Position numbers and translations under genes: made by a program
The notes under the pieces: model-generated
What the model was told of the DNA's origin: nothing
The model's input: the letters and a program-made list of their open reading frames with translations, nothing else
The model's database searches: none
Assembly (NCBI GenBank): GCA_007128525.1
Contig: SKXG01000431.1
Location: forward strand, 1-8,010
Origin: Pseudomonadales bacterium
GTDB lineage: Bacteria; Pseudomonadota; Gammaproteobacteria; Pseudomonadales; Azotimanducaceae
DNA length: 8,010 bases
Direction of reading: 5' to 3'
Shown here: one piece after another, positions 6,502 to 8,010 of the stretch
Numbering within the stretch: position 1 is the first letter of the stretch
Layout: every line of letters begins with the position of its first letter

Positions 6502-7636
6502 ATAACAGCAATGCGTCCAGCACGCGCCGATAGATGCGGGTCAGGTTGTCGAGTTCCTGCAGGGCGATATGCTCATTGATTTTGTGGATGGTGGCGTTGA
6601 CCGGGCCTAGTTCGACCACAGCGGCGCCGCTGGGCGCGATAAAACGGCCGTCGGAGGTACCGCCGGAGGTGGACAGTTCCGGCCGGTATCCCATGACGTC
6701 ATGTACGGCGTCACTGACAGCACGGGTCAGCACGCCTTGGGTTGTCAGAAAAGGCATGCCGGACAGGTGCCAGTCCAGCTCATAGTTCAGCTGGTGTCGA
6801 TCCAGACACTCGACAACAGCGTCCTGCAGTCCCTGTGGGGTCTGTTCGGAGTTGAATCGAAAATTGAACAGCAATTCCAGTTCACCGGGAATGACGTTGG
6901 TGGCGCCGGTGCCGGATTGCATATTTGACACCTGAAAACTGGTCGGCGGGAAGTAGTCATTGCCGTCATCCCAGTGCCTGGCTGTCAATTCCGCCAGCGC
7001 CGGTGCGAACTGGTGGATTGGGTTGCGGGCCAGTTGCGGGTAGGCGACATGCCCTTGTATTCCTTTGATGCGGGCCCGGCAGTTCAGCGAGCCTCGGCGT
7101 CCATTGCGCACGACATCGCCGGTACGTTCCGTCGATGAAGGCTCGCCAACTATGCAGTAATCGATGCGCGTGTTGTTATTGGTCAGGTGCTCGATCACCC
7201 TGGCGGTACCATTAATGGCGTCGCCTTCCTCATCACTGGTGATCAGAAAGGCGATTGAACCGCGATGATTCGGGTGCTCCGCAATGAAGCTTTCGGTCGC
7301 CACGACCATTGCGGCGAGGCTGGACTTCATGTCTGCAGCGCCACGTCCGTACAGACAGCCGTCGCGCTGCGTCGGCGTAAAGGGCGGCGAATGCCACTCT
7401 GAGACCGGGCCCGTTGGCACCACATCGGTATGACCGGCAAACACTACCAGCGGCGCCGCATCGCCACGTCTCGACCACAGGTTGCTGACGTCTGCGAAAG
7501 GCAGGGGCGTGTTGTCAAAACCCAGCGGCGCCAGCCGCTCGGCCAGCAGGTCCTGGCAGCCGGCATCGACGGGCGTCACGGATTCACGTGCAATCAGCGC
7601 ACACGCGAGTGCCAGCGTCGGAGACTCATCACTCAT
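6500..7636 (-). CDS. dapE: Succinyl-diaminopimelate desuccinylase DapE
   Basis: DapE is a di-zinc M20-family amidohydrolase that cleaves N-succinyl-LL-diaminopimelate to LL-diaminopimelate and succinate in the cytoplasm, supplying lysine and peptidoglycan precursors. The 378-residue product matches the family length (about 375-380). Metal ligands expected from the H. influenzae enzyme are all present: His69 in [12 protein letters not shown], Asp102 in GRGAADMK, the catalytic-base and ligand pair Glu136/Glu137 in TSDEEGD, Glu165 in CIVGEPSS and His351 in [10 protein letters not shown]. The dimerisation-domain signature [15 protein letters not shown] and the GGTSDGRF segment are also intact. 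The ATG at 7636 has GAAGG six nt upstream, overlapping the dapD stop. It sits 9 nt after dapD and 11 nt before gspN. I see no sign of damage. Confidence 0.97.
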   Translation of the reverse strand: MSDESPTLALACALIARESVTPVDAGCQDLLAERLAPLGFDNTPLPFADVSNLWSRRGDAAPLVVFAGHTDVVPTGPVSEWHSPPFTPTQRDGCLYGRGAADMKSSLAAMVVATESFIAEHPNHRGSIAFLITSDEEGDAINGTARVIEHLTNNNTRIDYCIVGEPSSTERTGDVVRNGRRGSLNCRARIKGIQGHVAYPQLARNPIHQFAPALAELTARHWDDGNDYFPPTSFQVSNMQSGTGATNVIPGELELLFNFRFNSEQTPQGLQDAVVECLDRHQLNYELDWHLSGMPFLTTQGVLTRAVSDAVHDVMGYRPELSTSGGTSDGRFIAPSGAAVVELGPVNATIHKINEHIALQELDNLTRIYRRVLDALLL

Positions 7637-7639
7637 GCT

Positions 7640-7646
7640 TCACCTT
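7640..7646 (-). promoter_or_regulatory. Shine-Dalgarno site of dapE touching the dapD stop codon
   Basis: On the minus strand AAGGTGA starts at the last base of the dapD TGA stop. Its AAGG core ends six nt before the dapE ATG. The arrangement supports the dapE start and suggests translation coupled to dapD. Confidence 0.7.
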
Positions 7647-8010
7647 CAATTGTGTGCATGCAGCGCTTCGTTGAGCGCAATGGCTGATTTGTTGGTACGG
7701 CATTGCACAGCACCGGTGGCGCTGTTGCGAATAAAGAGCATATCGCTGTTGCCACTGAGTTCGCGTGCCTTGACGGTCTTTACCGCGTCACCGTTCTCAT
7801 CCAGGAGCTGGACGCGGGTCCCGGACGTAATATACAGGCCAGCCTCAATGGTGCAGCGGTCGCCGAGTGCAATGCCGGTGCCGGCATTGGCACCAATCAG
7901 ACAGTGCTTGCCGATGCTGATCCGGATATTGCCGCCGCCGGACAGGGTGCCCATGGTGCTTGAACTGCCGCCCAGGTCGGAGTGGGCATCAACGATGACC
8001 CCTTGAGAGA
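7646..8010 (-). CDS. dapD: 2,3,4,5-tetrahydropyridine-2,6-dicarboxylate N-succinyltransferase DapD (C-terminal part, start beyond window)
   Basis: DapD transfers succinyl from succinyl-CoA to tetrahydrodipicolinate, opening the succinylase branch that DapE closes. About 120 C-terminal residues are visible, with the frame open to the right edge. They contain the trimeric left-handed beta-helix signature [11 protein letters not shown], then [11 protein letters not shown], and hexapeptide-repeat turns such as [20 protein letters not shown] and [13 protein letters not shown]. The tail has [19 protein letters not shown] and ends LNEALHAHN. This ending matches the long (about 340-residue) pseudomonad-type DapD, not the shorter enterobacterial form. 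The usual GGGSST is GGSSST here, a minor change. The promoter of the whole dapD-dapE-gspN-gspC-gspD run must lie beyond the window. Confidence 0.95.
   Translation of the reverse strand, partial: SQGVIVDAHSDLGGSSSTMGTLSGGGNIRISIGKHCLIGANAGTGIALGDRCTIEAGLYITSGTRVQLLDENGDAVKTVKARELSGNSDMLFIRNSATGAVQCRTNKSAIALNEALHAHN

Noticed and set aside
5964..6533. Plus-strand 189-codon open frame opposite gspN
   Set aside because: Shadow of gspN and the end of dapE; no recognisable protein features.
7482..8006. Plus-strand 174-codon open frame at the right edge
   Set aside because: Antisense to dapD and dapE, both identified by strong motifs; its Ser/Ala/Arg-rich composition is typical of a shadow frame.

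Overview
The window reads as a chromosomal, core-gene segment of a GC-rich (roughly 60% by eye) gammaproteobacterium. The clues are an RsmJ-family 16S rRNA methyltransferase, a family I know mainly from Gammaproteobacteria; the long, pseudomonad-like form of DapD; and type II secretion genes of the GspN/GspC/GspD kind. I cannot name the genus. There are eight genes, two of them cut by the window edges, and coding density is very high. I saw no tRNA or rRNA genes, no CRISPR array, no insertion sequence and no phage or defence genes.

Layout. Positions 1-1242 (minus) hold moeA, the molybdenum-cofactor insertion enzyme. It lacks only its last few residues and begins at a TTG codon. After a 58-bp divergent gap, tsaB (1301-2044, plus) and rsmJ (2044-2784, plus) form a two-gene RNA-modification unit joined by a TGATG stop/start overlap. 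A 61-bp convergent gap without a visible intrinsic terminator separates rsmJ from the other major unit. That unit reads right to left on the minus strand: dapD (C-terminal part, 8010-7646), dapE (7636-6500), gspN (6488-5763), gspC (5732-4806) and gspD (4798-2846).

How the genes work together. DapD and DapE are the first and last steps of the succinylase branch from tetrahydrodipicolinate to LL-diaminopimelate, which feeds lysine and peptidoglycan synthesis. GspN, GspC and GspD are the envelope-spanning outer part of a type II secretion system: the inner-membrane clamp GspC, the outer-membrane secretin GspD and the accessory GspN. The gaps inside this five-gene run are 9, 11, 30 and 7 nt, and at two junctions the Shine-Dalgarno sequence touches or overlaps the upstream stop codon, so one transcript is likely. 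The ATPase, platform and pseudopilin genes (gspE to gspM) are not here and must lie elsewhere.

I found no previously undescribed system. The points most worth a second look are the RsmJ homologue, which has lost several residues that are conserved in its family, and the fusion of a cell-wall precursor operon to a split T2SS operon.
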